Source: Kalmusia sp. IMI 367209 (taxonomy: Eukaryota; Ascomycota; Dothideomycetes; Pleosporales; Didymosphaeriaceae). Taken from it: a DNA stretch of 64,000 nucleotides. Each line of letters begins with the position of its first letter. Position 1 is the first letter of the stretch. The position numbers were made by a program, and so were the translations under genes. The notes under the pieces are model-generated. The model ran no database searches. It was not told the origin of the DNA and was given only the letters and a program-made list of their open reading frames with translations. The stretch covers positions 682,001 through 746,000 of the forward strand of contig JAPEUQ010000003.1 in the NCBI GenBank assembly GCA_027946365.1, in the 5' to 3' direction. This document shows positions 46,171-57,221 of this stretch, piece after piece.

Positions 46171-46311
46171 ATGTTGAACGACAAGCCCAGCTCCAACTCG
46201 TTCGACTGCTCCGGTGGAAACCGACCTGTTCAGCCTCCTCCAGACGCCCCGCCACGTGACAATACTTATTGTAGGTCTTCCCTGTGCTCGGGAAGCACTG
46301 TCGGTTATTAA
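46171..46311 (+). CDS. Candidate micro-ORF, 46 residues, unknown
   Basis: The ORF starts MLNDKPSSNSFDCSGGNRPV, continues with a proline-rich PPPDAPPRDN segment, then YCRSSLCSGSTVGY. It has three cysteines and no signal peptide. The ATG follows a C/T/A-rich leader ending TTTCAAC, a good fungal start context. A possible GT-AG intron (GTCTTCC...TTCACAG, 50 nt) overlaps the end and would change the C-terminus, so the 3' end is uncertain. No family is recognised. It might be a real small peptide gene or chance. Confidence 0.3.
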   Translation: MLNDKPSSNSFDCSGGNRPVQPPPDAPPRDNTYCRSSLCSGSTVGY

Positions 46312-47621
46312 TCGTCGTTCACAGAGGAACCCACCCGCGATGTCAACGTACCTGCCGGCCCAGCATCACGACTGCCTTTCTAGAAATTAAATCGACCAGC
46401 ATCTCACCTCGGATTCCAGCCCCTCTCCTCCTTCGCCTTCGCCTTCCCCTTCCTCCAACAGACCGCTGCTCCACCACTGTCACTACCCACGAAACCACCA
46501 TACGTTTTACTGTCAATACCTTGTCCCGACGCCAGAGGTCCATGCTCCGCCGCACGCAATACGCGAACCGCTAGCTGTTCTCGGAGCAACTGAGGCGCAG
46601 TCAAGCCACCTGAACAACAACGTTGCTCAAATCCCACGTTTCGGTCTCAAAAATCTACCATTTGGCGTTCAATTGAGCCTGCTCGATTCATCCGGGCTTA
46701 GTGCTGGGGTGGATGAAGACTCACAACTTCGCACCAGCCTCAGGCCAGCTTGGCGTGGAGGACTCGTGGGCTGTGCTCCTTTCCGGTGAAGAACCCATCA
46801 CCATTGCTGCGAGAGAACGAGACGCGATTGAGGGACTTCTGCTGCTTCTTATCAGCAAACGACCACTCGCCAAACGGTTCATTTTCCGGTCGCCTGAACT
46901 GCGGCCTGAAGTGCCTTGAGTGCGCCGGCGGCCCACAAGCCACTGCGGCTGTGCGCAAAGTCACACCTCGGTCCTCAGCGCTATTAGGCAGCGAACGCTA
47001 GTTCACCACTCACGACCCACGGGTCACCACATTCCTTGCCTCAGTCGTTTAATGGCAGCCTCAAGACACGGCCTCGCTCGTGTTTTCGGCAGGTGGCCGT
47101 GGCGCTGCAAGACGAAATGACCCCCTAGGCTGTTCCCAAGGCCGTTTGGAGCGGTAAACCAAAACAGTCACCTTTGTTTCCACCCCGGTTCCCTTGTCCA
47201 GAATGCTTCTCAAAGTCGCACTAAGGGGCTTCCGCCTGTTGCAGCCTTCTTTTCCATGTTCAGCCCAATGACTGTCGCCTCATCCGGGCCGTGGCGGAGT
47301 TAAACCTTTCTTCTTCAGGTTTGACCTGAAAAGCTTCACCGAAAAATGCATTCAGAATTTCTGCGTCATAGCCTGAAAGCAGGCGAGTGCTTGACCGAAT
47401 GGATGACTTTTGTGAGGCATTCTTCATCGTGCCGTCCTTTAATAGAGGCTCCAGAGCATCAGTACTTATACATATACCTCCCACATTTCAGAAACAGCCA
47501 CTTCCAAACACTATCAACCTTACGAGTACGCCTACCAATCAATCACGAACTGCAACAGCTTAGCCACAATCAAGCCCTAGGCACCTAAATCATAACCTTT
47601 TAAACCCACCCAACCTTCACT

Positions 47622-47774
47622 ATGAGGATCGCCATCAACACCCTCAAGCTCGCCCGATCCGACGACAAAAACACCCGTGACGGTGGTGCCCCTCGACCAA
47701 GTTCCCTACCCCGGTCATCATCTGCAATGATCTTCATGCGCAACGACGAGACCAACACGCGAGATGGTGGCTAA
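47622..47774 (+). CDS. Candidate micro-ORF, 50 residues, with a duplicated NTRDGG motif
   Basis: The ORF begins MRIAINTLKLARSDDKNTRD. It contains two copies of an eleven-residue unit, RSDDKNTRDGG (residues 12-22) and RNDETNTRDGG (residues 40-50), the second ending exactly at the stop. Between them is a Pro/Ser-rich spacer with APRPSSLPRSSS. The two copies use different codons for the shared residues (GACGGTGGT versus GATGGTGGC), which is unlike recent DNA duplication. The ATG follows a long C/A-rich leader (about 47.49-47.62 kb) with a TATACATATA stretch near 47.46 kb. No signal peptide or known family is visible. Possible readings are a small processed peptide precursor, a short regulatory protein, or chance. 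Confidence 0.4.
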   Translation: MRIAINTLKLARSDDKNTRDGGAPRPSSLPRSSSAMIFMRNDETNTRDGG

Positions 47775-49179
47775 TATGCCTACCTGATGTGTATGTCCAC
47801 ACGTCATTCTCAAGATTTGAACCATAGCTGACTCTTCAAGTCTCTCACAAGTTCAAACATCACGAGCGACCGTGCGCTACTTCACTGGCTACGTCTGGAG
47901 TGATAGCAAGCGGTCGGGTCCAAGGGGCATCAAGCCAATGGCCTACGGACAATCAATTGCATCAGCATCGGCGTCATCTTCGGTTCACCTAATACTTCGC
48001 TTCGCTTTCGACAGTCATGCTCCTCCTCACTCCATGACTCATCTCACCATCGGATCGGTTTTCCTCGGGCAATTCTGCAGCAGCATCATCATCGGCGTTT
48101 CATTAGACTCGGCAATCGACTCTTTGTCCTTTGGGACCCCTAATGCAACGCGGTTCTCTCTTACGGGTTATGGGTTTTGACTTACGGATCATGCTTTCAT
48201 CATTCAGTATTGTATGGCATAGACGGCGCTTCTAGACGGTTCTTGACTTTGAGTTCCAAGTGGGTATCACACCCCTGGGGCAACGGGAGCTCTGAGAGTC
48301 CGGCTGCTTGGGCAGGCACTTCACTGGTTATGGTACACATGGGCACGCTTTGGGTTTCATTTTTTTCTTGTACTATACCAGACTGTTTTTTACTTAGAGG
48401 TTGTACGATACCGCGATGATTAGATAGTAGGGGACGACAGCTCAATTTGAATGGTGTTGAAACAAAACTTCTAGTCCACCTGCCTCTCCCTTCTACTATT
48501 TATCATGTGTCCGACTCCGAGGTTCATAACTAATCGCTGTGCGCTGGTTGGCCAATGGATAGCACCCGCAGATCCCTGTGACTCGATTATCCTTCTGACT
48601 AAGTCGGTCACGTTACCGCTTCAAAGGGAAGGCCAGGTGCCCCCCGCGAGCTCATTGGTTGATAGATGCTATGTATGTTCATACTTGTGATCTTCAATTA
48701 TTCGTGACAGTCTTGGTGGTTGCTTTTCTTTTCGTTCAACTTTTTTGTAACGTAATGTGTAGATACCCCTACATCCAAAATCCCTACACTATGCCCAAGG
48801 GATGCATGGTAACAGAGACATCCCGATCAGTTTTCAAGGATTGACCATCTCACTCAGCCTTACAACCAAAGATAATCTAAGGATTGAAATAAACTTTCAA
48901 AAAGCAGGAGCGGAGCTGTGCATCGTAAGCAAACCTTCTTTGTGCAGGGAATGCACTCGCACGCTACCCAAAGAAGTGACATGATACTACGGCTCGACCT
49001 CCTTAACATGCCATCCCACTCTAATAATCCTCCATCTCATCTCCTGCGAACAAAACGATCTTCCCATCCTTATCCACTCCAGATTGTGACGACCCTGGAG
49101 TCGACTCTCGATCTGGCTTACCTACCAAATAAATTTAGCAACACGACATTGACTCCAATTTTCGAACCTCCACCAGAGC

Positions 49180-51503
49180 CTACCGGCCCGTGAGGAACAT
49201 ACCTTGAGGCCCATTTGGCGCCACGGCCAAGGACCTCGCATTGTTCTCCGTCTTCTTCCTCACCGGTTTCTCTTTCCGCACGAGCAATTCTCCCACAGCG
49301 TGGCCCTCCTCGTGCATAGCGACCCATTTTCCCATCCCCATCTCAGGAGGCGCCTTCCGCACACCTCTACCTCCACCTCCGACGATCAGATTTCCCGGTC
49401 TGTATGTGGAATCCGCCCCCATGCGCTTGATGACGCTACCGTGAATCAAAGCATTGTCCGGAATGTCTCGAACCTCGCCTTTCGGCAGCGGCCAGGTGAT
49501 AGCCTTCCAGCTGCCGTCTTCCTGCAGATCCATGCGACGGAAGGGGAGATATTCCATGACGTTCCAGGACATGGTGCCGAATCGCGAAGCGCCATTCCTG
49601 AATTGGAGCACGTCGTGAATCCTGCCGCGAGTTGCAGCCGAGTGAAGATGCTGGTGAAACTTTGTGCGATAACGATGCGCAGGCGGAGGGCTAGGAAGAT
49701 GGTGGTGATGGTGATTCTGAGTAGCTTCGCTGGTATCTAGAACTTGTCGACCGAGTGGTGATAGCTCACGATCGGCTACAGGACTCGGCGAAGCGGGATC
49801 GATCTCGATGGTAGGCACCGGAGCAGGGGATTCTTGCTGGAACTTGGTTGGAGAGACACCTATCGACTCTGGGTGACCGCAATCCAGCGCCCTCAGCTTA
49901 ACCTCATCAAATTGCAGGCCCGCTTTCTGCGCTTCTCTAACCATCCAGACGAGTGAAACGTGGCTGAGGGCAGCATCTTCGCCTGGGTGTAACGGCCAAC
50001 CTCCACCGATGTCCTATGTAAAGCATTAGTATAGTACGATCCCACTGAAGGTAGACGAACCGCATGGCAACCGGCGAACCAGACTTCTTGTATGTCTTGC
50101 TCTCCATCATCCTCCGAATCCGAATAGTGATGGTTGTGAATTGCATCCAGTGACAGATTGGAGACCGACGTTGCCGCTGAGTTGGCCCCGGTTCTGTCAG
50201 ATACGGTGTATGCTGAACTTGCATTCTGTGTTCCATTCGTTTGAGACGGTTCGCGGTACCGTCCGGGGACTGCCAATGTATCGCGCCGATCGTCTTGCAT
50301 AGATGGAGCTCTTCCTCGTTGTTGCTCACTTCCGCCCACGTCCAGGGTATGCAGGGTAAGAGCATGCTTGCGTCGGCGGCGCTTGTAGAGGTTTGATCTG
50401 TTCGGCCTGTCTTGGGAAATTAGATCCTGACGGAACTTGGCTCGGCGTTCGTCAATGGAAACGGCATGACGAATGACTTTCGAGGTGCTCCTCGCTGTGT
50501 ACGGAAATTTGCTGCGTTGCATCCATGCGTTCTCGAACGTAGGCACACTGTTGACGGTGTCGAACAGTCCCAAAAAGCGAATTGGCTTGACGGGTCTGCT
50601 GAAAGTCTCCCGGAAAGCGCACATGAATTCGAGCAGATATCGCTTCTGTTGCTTCTCTTTTTCGTTGCGCTCCTGTCGGCACTGCCAACGCTGGAACGTT
50701 CTGCAAAACGATTAACGAAGATGCTGGCCGCATTTGTAGGGTACCCACTTCCAAGCAAAATGGCACATCTCCTCATTGCCAGCCTATTCCGTATTAGATC
50801 GGACGAATCTCAGAAGGGGCCCTATCTAATAACTGACGGATAAAAGCCCAACATGGTCGAGCATTTCAGCCAGAAAACGTGCAGTGTAGGCGCCCCTCGA
50901 GAAGCCAAAGAAGAAGATATCGTCCCCAGGATGGTAATATCGCATTAGAAACTATCAAAGCCATCGCGAAGTTAATTTATCGATGCGTTTAAAAGGATAT
51001 GTGATAGCACTGACCTTGTAACCTCCCATGACATGCTCGGCGAAAGAAGTACCTATATGATAATACATTAGTTGGATTACAAATTGCAGTCGTGCTGGCA
51101 ATTTACCAACGGCGCTATCCTTTGCTTTTATGTACCAACTCTTGAGCTTTTCGATCCTCCCGGAATGCGAAACGTCTTTCTTAGAGCTCGATACGACATA
51201 TGTTCCGATGCCCGGCTGGTAGTAATGGAACTGGTCGTCTTCATTGCGGTCCAGCAATCGGTATATCTTGAGGATGTTGGAGTCTGCATCAGTCCCCGAG
51301 AATTTATTTCCGGTACCTGAGAAGAAACGCTGTCAGCAAATAGCCAGCATGAGTGGTCCGGGGCTCTCACCATCAAAGCACAAGATGAACTTCCTCCTAG
51401 GTCTCGAGCTCTGCGGCTGAGCTGCCATTGCAGCGTCCATGGTGACGCGGTAGAGGTCCAGCTGTTCCTGCAAGCGATCTGTAGGTTGTGTATCAAAAGC
51501 CAT
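49180..51503 (-). CDS. DUF2235 alpha/beta-hydrolase protein (Tle1-like phospholipase fold)
   Basis: Seven exons: 51503-51371, 51316-51107, 51052-51015, 50951-50838, 50783-50749, 50700-50061 and 50013-49180, total 2004 nt, 667 residues. Splicing rebuilds every family motif: [13 protein letters not shown] at about 38-50, [37 protein letters not shown] with the nucleophile serine in GFSRG at about 143-147, LFDTVNSV, and WFAGCHADIGGGW with the catalytic-type Asp at about 391. Exons 3 and 5 are tiny (38 and 35 nt). A long Ser/Arg-rich insertion lies at about 270-380 and a His-run (HHHHH) near 490. DUF2235 includes bacterial type VI phospholipase effectors; fungal members are cytosolic and of unknown function. 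Lipase activity is inferred. Confidence 0.92.
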
Positions 51504-53478
51504 GACGAAGGCAGCGGCTACGCTATATAGTTGCTAGGCAAGAACAATAGAGGACAATACAGACCATGGCGTCGTGGGGCAGGAGCGAGGCAGTCAGATT
51601 CATCGGCTCCTCAGGGCCGGGTAGGGGCGCTCACCGACTGATCCATCAATTCGGAATACAGTTGCTATAACCACGCCGAGGGCCGATACACGACCGTGAC
51701 CACAGCGCCAGCTTAGGCGTAGTGTCGTAATAGGCGCTATTGCATACCACATCTGTGCCCGCAACCAGAGTACGATCCTCTATGATACTTCGACTTCCGA
51801 GCAATCGTAGCGAGGTGTGGGTAGTACTTGTTCATGGAGGAAAGTGGACGAAGCATGGCGTTATCTAGGTGCGTATGAGTGGTCACATACAATAGCTTCC
51901 CCACCTCTTGCGTGACCTTAGAACTGCTGGAGGCTGCAAACCTCCCACGATCTACACATCGTCGGCGTATAGCAAGCGAATTCATCTGCAGCTGAGTGCA
52001 CGACAGACCTCTGGGATCGCGTGCAAAACGCATGACTTTTGTTGAGACTGTTGATCGGTCTCGTACCGGTTAGAAAGAGAAGGATACTGCTGCACGGTGA
52101 AGCATGTGACGTGTACACAGCTTTTGCTGTGGAGCGCAGCGTTCGCGTCGAGCCGTCTGTGGCTTTGGGATCCGTGAGGTTGTGGATCCTGGTTCGTTGT
52201 CATCACATCTTGGGCGAGCTGAGCATGTGGGCCACGCCCTTTTCGGAACGCCACCCATCGGACGCATGGGCCGTACATCACTTAGGCAGTGCGCCCCAGC
52301 CTATCGCACGCCCAAAGAAGGTGCTCGGCTTCCTAATTCTGCTGGACCAAGACTTGGTCTCGATTCGACTGCAGCCATCTCCGGCTCCATGTCCATTGCA
52401 GTCTCTCTAATCACTTATGCAAATTTTCAGAATAATCAAGCTGACGATCCTCTTCCTTAATTGGGATCGACCAAGATGGACCAATGTCCAGGGAACAGAT
52501 GATGACAATGTTGACATGCTCTCAAGGCTGCGACATGGTTCTCGTGTCGACATCATGTTTCGCCGCGAAATCGGTCCGTAGCCGAGATGGACTGCGGTGG
52601 TCGAAGGCTAACACCAACTCAACTTACCCCATTGGGAAAGTACAAACACAGGGATTCTGACGCGTTCAACACTTCTTTTCAACCCATAGAAATTGAGAGT
52701 GGCGCTGCCAATATTCCGCGTAGCCTGCACTCCCAAGACATGTATGGTTAAAAGAAGCTTGTGCGAGACCGTGAGCTGATATAGCGACCAAGTTATTCCA
52801 TCGACCATCGTGTACTGAACCAAAGGGTTTAACATATTCTTAGTTACAAATGCCTGCTCTCGGTTCGAATTGGATCTCTACACTTTCAAGTTACATGTTC
52901 GAGGAAAAGACCTTCGTCTAATCATGCATCTGTGGCACCAACGCAGTGAAGTTGTAAACATCATGGCCAAGCTGGACCTAGCACTCCGCCAGTGGCATGC
53001 TCATATCGTTGTAGCACTTCATGATTGGCATATCGCCATACGCTGCATATATGTCCTAGCCTGTTCTTATTCGCCAGAGGGATAGTATCGATATAATGTC
53101 CATCTAACCGTAGCGGACTACCGTCGTCTTTTTAGACTGTTCACTTTGTCTTATTCTGTTCTTTTCGCATATCGTCCAATTTTGCGAGGCTGCGGAGAGC
53201 ATTGAATCTGGCTCTATCGGTGCTTCAAATTTACTACACGCATACACCATTTGTTTTATTAGCCGACACCAATGTATTCTGTTTGGTCCATGATTTCTTG
53301 GCAGACAGGAGGACCTCTCAGAATTGGGGTGTGGCGAACCCACTGGTAATTTGCTTTACTTGCCTGAAAGAAGGCAACGGCTTGGCGTAACTTGTGTTAT
53401 GAAGAAAAGATAACTACACGCCGCCCTGTTGTACCTGAATTTGATGCTGCCTTATATCATCAGTAAGCCTACCTTACA
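51504..53478. other. Intergenic region between DUF2235 and the membrane protein
   Basis: No gene was recognised in 2 kb. The left end is the DUF2235 promoter; the right 500 bp, AT-rich, should hold the promoter of the next gene. A GGTTCGAATT resembling a tRNA B box near 52868 was checked and no cloverleaf arms were found. Confidence 0.5.
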
Positions 53479-55374
53479 ATGATAATAAATGCGCTGGGCA
53501 GATCGTACAATCGACTGTGCATTCTTATCCGCCACACCAAGGCTAACACAACTCGCTTGCTCACTTTCTTGTCGTCCCGTATTTCAGAACGTCAGATCCG
53601 CCCAAAACCTGGTTGGAGCGATTTTTGGATTCTATCCGTTCGATTCGTTGCCATCGGCCTCATCACTACGGGCATTATCTGGGGTGCGACCGGCTTCCGT
53701 GTCTATTTGAAGTCAACCGCTGTTTTCTGGTACGATGTTGACGCAGATTTACAACTAGCTCTACTCGGCTTCTTCAACAAGATGTTGGATGTGCTGCTAG
53801 TCAGTTCGCTCGAATATACGGCGTCGGTATTAATCACAACGTGGATGACCGCCGAGAGGACCCGCATTGAACGTGGGGCTACCTTTGGCGATTTCGAGCT
53901 GAAGAACGAGTTGACGAAGCCGTGGATGACCATTTGGGCTTTCGTGTGGAGGTCTCGGCGGTTCAAATGGAATTATAAGAGCTTGTTCCGGTTCCTATTG
54001 TGCTTATGCATTTCGATCTGCGTGCTTCTGCAAGGTCTCGCCCTCAACACAATAGCCATTCCAAAGCGTCGTTGGTATCCGAATAATCCGATTCCGCAGA
54101 ATGGATTCTCTATGACTAGTAGGATCCGGAATGAGATGACAATAAAGTACCCCAAAGTCTTCTTGCAAGAGATACATTGGTCGATGCATATGAAAGCAGG
54201 TCTGGACAACATAGGGAACGAGGGAGCTCCTGAGTGGGCATTTGCGCTGTCTGCTTCACGCTCTTTGGACGGACTATCCGACATTGTGCCGGTTAGCTCG
54301 GTCAAGGAGAAAGGATGGCAACTTGTACATGGCCGCGATCTAGGTGGAACAAATCGATGGACAGGTTTGAACACCAATTTCAACGCAAGAAAACCGGTGG
54401 AATCGCTATCTATAATCGACAGGCAGGTTTGGCAGGTCTACGACTGGCTACGGGAAAGAGGTCATGGCCTGACCACTGCATCAACTGGATGGACAGGAAA
54501 TCTCAGTCTCATTGTCCCTGTATTGAATACTGTCTGCAAGGATGATAATGGCGCCAATGGCATTAGCGAAGGTTCTATGTCAGTCACTCCACCGGACGAC
54601 AAAACTCCAGGCAACTCCAACTTTACTGTCAGATTCGGTCCAACAAGTGCTCAAAACAAAGGAGGGGTCGAGTGTTCCATCACATTTCGACAAGCACTTC
54701 ATTCGTTCGGAATGTGGATTGTGGACATGAAAGGCGCCGACGTGTCCCAAAATCACTACTCCAGCAAATACGACGAGAGATTGACTTACGAAAAATCGTT
54801 GCAACAGGATCACAAGATCGCCCTCGCACTAGCCATTCAAACACAGGGGGTTCTAGCACGCATGGATCAACTGACCACGGGCAAAGGGATCGCAAAGTAT
54901 TTGCTTTCCATCAGCCGTAAGCTCCAGCAAGGTCATCCAGGCATCCAATCAGACGCCCATGGTCTCGCAGTCGTAGTCGCTGTATTACTCCAGAATTTGA
55001 TCAGCTACAGCGATCAAACTCGTCCTGCAATACCCTTAGAACTCCCCTCAGAATCCGCCGACATTATCACTTGTTTTCCCATACAGTGGCAACTATACGG
55101 CTCTGGGCCCCGCTTAGCATGGGAATGGGTTGCAGTGTTCGTCCTTGCCGTTGTCCTATGCAGCTTTTGTTTTGGCTTATGGCAAACGATCTGGTATTGG
55201 ATGGCGCCAGGAGACTGGACAGAAGTGCCAGGAATGATGGTGCTAGCGCAAGCTAGTGGACCATTGCAGGATATTGAAGTTGAAGAAAAGGCAAATAAAA
55301 GGTTGTATTTTGTTGCTGAGGAATGTAAAGGAAAAGTAATGTTAGGGAGTGAGGAGTGTAAGAAAGCGAAATGA
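53479..55374 (+). CDS. Orphan fungal membrane protein, four predicted TM segments
   Basis: A single exon of 631 residues. Hydrophobic segments lie at about 50-71 (WILSVRFVAIGLITTGIIWG), 88-120 (LQLALLGFFNKMLDVLLVSS), 168-190 (RFLLCLCISICVLLQGLAL) and 552-578 (WEWVAVFVLAVVLCSFCFGLW). A large hydrophilic region of about 360 residues between the third and fourth segments would sit on one side, with N-glycosylation sequons (for example NLS, NFT), favouring the outside. The C-terminus is charged (EECKGKVM, EECKKAK). No enzyme motif is visible. It resembles uncharacterised, lineage-expanded fungal membrane proteins; I cannot name a function. Start choice: the first ATG MIINALGRSYNRLC, 100 bp after an AT-rich stretch. 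Confidence 0.8.
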   Translation: MIINALGRSYNRLCILIRHTKANTTRLLTFLSSRISERQIRPKPGWSDFWILSVRFVAIGLITTGIIWGATGFRVYLKSTAVFWYDVDADLQLALLGFFNKMLDVLLVSSLEYTASVLITTWMTAERTRIERGATFGDFELKNELTKPWMTIWAFVWRSRRFKWNYKSLFRFLLCLCISICVLLQGLALNTIAIPKRRWYPNNPIPQNGFSMTSRIRNEMTIKYPKVFLQEIHWSMHMKAGLDNIGNEGAPEWAFALSASRSLDGLSDIVPVSSVKEKGWQLVHGRDLGGTNRWTGLNTNFNARKPVESLSIIDRQVWQVYDWLRERGHGLTTASTGWTGNLSLIVPVLNTVCKDDNGANGISEGSMSVTPPDDKTPGNSNFTVRFGPTSAQNKGGVECSITFRQALHSFGMWIVDMKGADVSQNHYSSKYDERLTYEKSLQQDHKIALALAIQTQGVLARMDQLTTGKGIAKYLLSISRKLQQGHPGIQSDAHGLAVVVAVLLQNLISYSDQTRPAIPLELPSESADIITCFPIQWQLYGSGPRLAWEWVAVFVLAVVLCSFCFGLWQTIWYWMAPGDWTEVPGMMVLAQASGPLQDIEVEEKANKRLYFVAEECKGKVMLGSEECKKAK

Positions 55375-55941
55375 TCCGCTGCGTTTAAGGGCGGTCTGGG
55401 GTTTATGACACAGCTATAAGCTTAATCGTGTTCTGGTAGCGCATGAATCAAGGCTGCACTACGTAAAGAAGCCTTTGGTAATCAGGCGGAAAGGCGTCTG
55501 AGCGAACGTAACTCTCGTGAAGGTAGGTTGTTAAAGACTCTAGAGGGTATCTAGCATATTACCTGATTAGATAATGAAAAATCTCAAATATTAGGGGTTT
55601 TTTATCACGCCGAAGTCGAAGGACCTATATTTTATTCTGTTATGGTGGTTGTTTCCTTAAGATTGGATGCAGTGGATACAGCCCCGCTTTTCCTTGGCAC
55701 AGCTTTGGGAAGCTGGACATCTGATCCCTTGAACCTTCTCAAACCCCAATTGACATGACCTGAAACCTGAGATAATATCACCTCGCAGTTCAGCCTCGTG
55801 GTGGGGAAGCACAAAGCCTGCAACAACAGCATGCTTCTCTCCAGAGCGTGCGAACCATTACTAGGTCGTCTCGCTGTCTTGTATTCCTTGATTTAGACTT
55901 CATTCTTCTCTTGCTTCATACCTCCGATCAATATTAAGAAG
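55375..55941. promoter_or_regulatory. Intergenic region, promoter of the FAD oxidoreductase
   Basis: These 567 bp lie between tandem genes. TATAT and long A/T tracts near 55.58-55.64 kb could act as a TATA element or as the terminator of the upstream gene. No other feature was recognised. Confidence 0.5.
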
Positions 55942-57221
55942 ATGGGACCAGAACAAGACATGACAGAGCCCAAGAACATCGTGATCGTTGGTAGGAAAAC
56001 ATTGTTGAATCTATCAACTATTTCGATCGCGTACTGATAAAGTGCCTAGGAGGGGGAATCATCGGTATCTCCACTGCCTATTACCTGACCCGCCACCCTC
56101 TCTATGACCCAAAGCTACACACTATCACTGTCCTCGAAGCAACGAGAGTTGCGAGTGGATCAAGTGGCAAGGGTGGCGGGTTCATTGCCGAGTGGGCCAC
56201 TCCGAAATGCCTCGGACCACTTAGTTTCCAGCTTCACCAGGAGCTTGCCAAGGAACATGACGGCGACAAGGTATGGGGGCACAGAAACGTCTTCGCCGCT
56301 GAGATCAAGCTCTATGGGCAAGATGTTCAAACTGCTACCCCTATCACATCACAAATGGAAAGTAAAGCTCCTGCAGCTTTGGATTGGCTTCGGCCTGGAA
56401 GCATACAACAATATGACGAGATTGGCGTTCGTTCAAACTCAGGCCAAGTCAATCCTGTCATGCTCACAAGGACACTTGCCAAACTAGCGGAGGAAAAAGG
56501 TGTCACTTTCAGCCTTGGAGCGTCGGTCAAAGAGGTCATTGTAGACCAAGATAAGAATGTTGTCAAGTCTGTGAGCTTCACGAAAAACGAAGTCAGGGAA
56601 ACAATCAATGCAACCGACGTTCTTGTGGCTGCTGGACCTTGGACACCCACAATCCTCCCTAATGTCTCGCTGTATACGCCTCGTGGTCATAGTGTCATCG
56701 TCAAACCCACAAGGCCTCTTTCTCCGTACATATTGTTTCCAGACATTCAACCGGCACCAACTAGCTCAGTGGATAGCTTTTTGTCCCCGGATATCTATCC
56801 ACGTCCAGCTGATCACCTTCATGCCTTCGACACAGTATACGCGAGTGGGCCCGACGACTATGAAGAAAAGTTACCCGCGAACAGCGACGACGTTGAACTC
56901 GTTGAGAAGAAACTAGAAGATGTCCTTACAGCAATAGGAAGTGTATCTGAGGAAATATACAACGGTGAGCTCGTCCTCAAACAAGCATGTTATAAGCCAC
57001 AGATCCGGCCCCACAAGGAAGACGAAGAAGTCGGACCAATGGTGGGTCCAGTAGGTGTAAAGGGACTCTGGGTAGCAACCGGTCACGATGAATGGGGGAT
57101 TCAAAATGGACCAGGCACAGGGCTATTGATGAGTGAGATGATCTTCGAAGGGAAGGCTCACAGTACCGACGCCAGTAGCCTTGACCCGAGAAATTTCCTT
57201 CAATCACCTGCCTCATTGTGA
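55942..57221 (+). CDS. FAD-dependent oxidoreductase, D-amino acid oxidase/DadA type
   Basis: Exons 55942-55990 and 56050-57221 (intron 59 nt) give 406 residues. Splicing completes the FAD-binding Rossmann motif IVIVGGGIIGISTAYYL (GxGxxG at residues 17-22), followed by a TVLEA strand and the SSGKGGGFIAEWA loop. The substrate half has VNPVMLTRTLAKLAEEKGV and VLVAAGPWTPTIL, and the C-terminal FAD contact GLWVATGHDEWGIQNGPGTG. It resembles fungal relatives of the DAO superfamily (TDA3-like/FAD oxidoreductases), which take amino acids or sarcosine-like amines as substrates; the exact substrate is unknown. It has no peroxisomal SKL signal. It is convergent with the DUF7703 gene. Confidence 0.9.

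Larger units (their letters stand above)
43748..49179. other. 5.4 kb gene-poor region
   Basis: Apart from two candidate micro-ORFs listed separately I find no gene. Many overlapping open frames of 60-165 codons occur on both strands between 43.9 and 47.1 kb, but they are Cys/Arg/Ser-rich, mutually overlapping and lack domains, as expected of GC-balanced non-coding DNA. The CFEM promoter lies at the left end; the 48.0-49.2 kb end is AT-richer. TATA-like and pyrimidine-rich leader sequences precede both micro-ORFs. Non-coding RNAs cannot be excluded. Confidence 0.5.

Noticed and set aside
49204..49740. 178-codon plus-strand open frame
   Set aside because: Antisense to the last exon of the DUF2235 gene.
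52860..52885. tRNA-like B box GGTTCGAATT
   Set aside because: No acceptor or anticodon stem can be drawn around it and no A box at the right distance.
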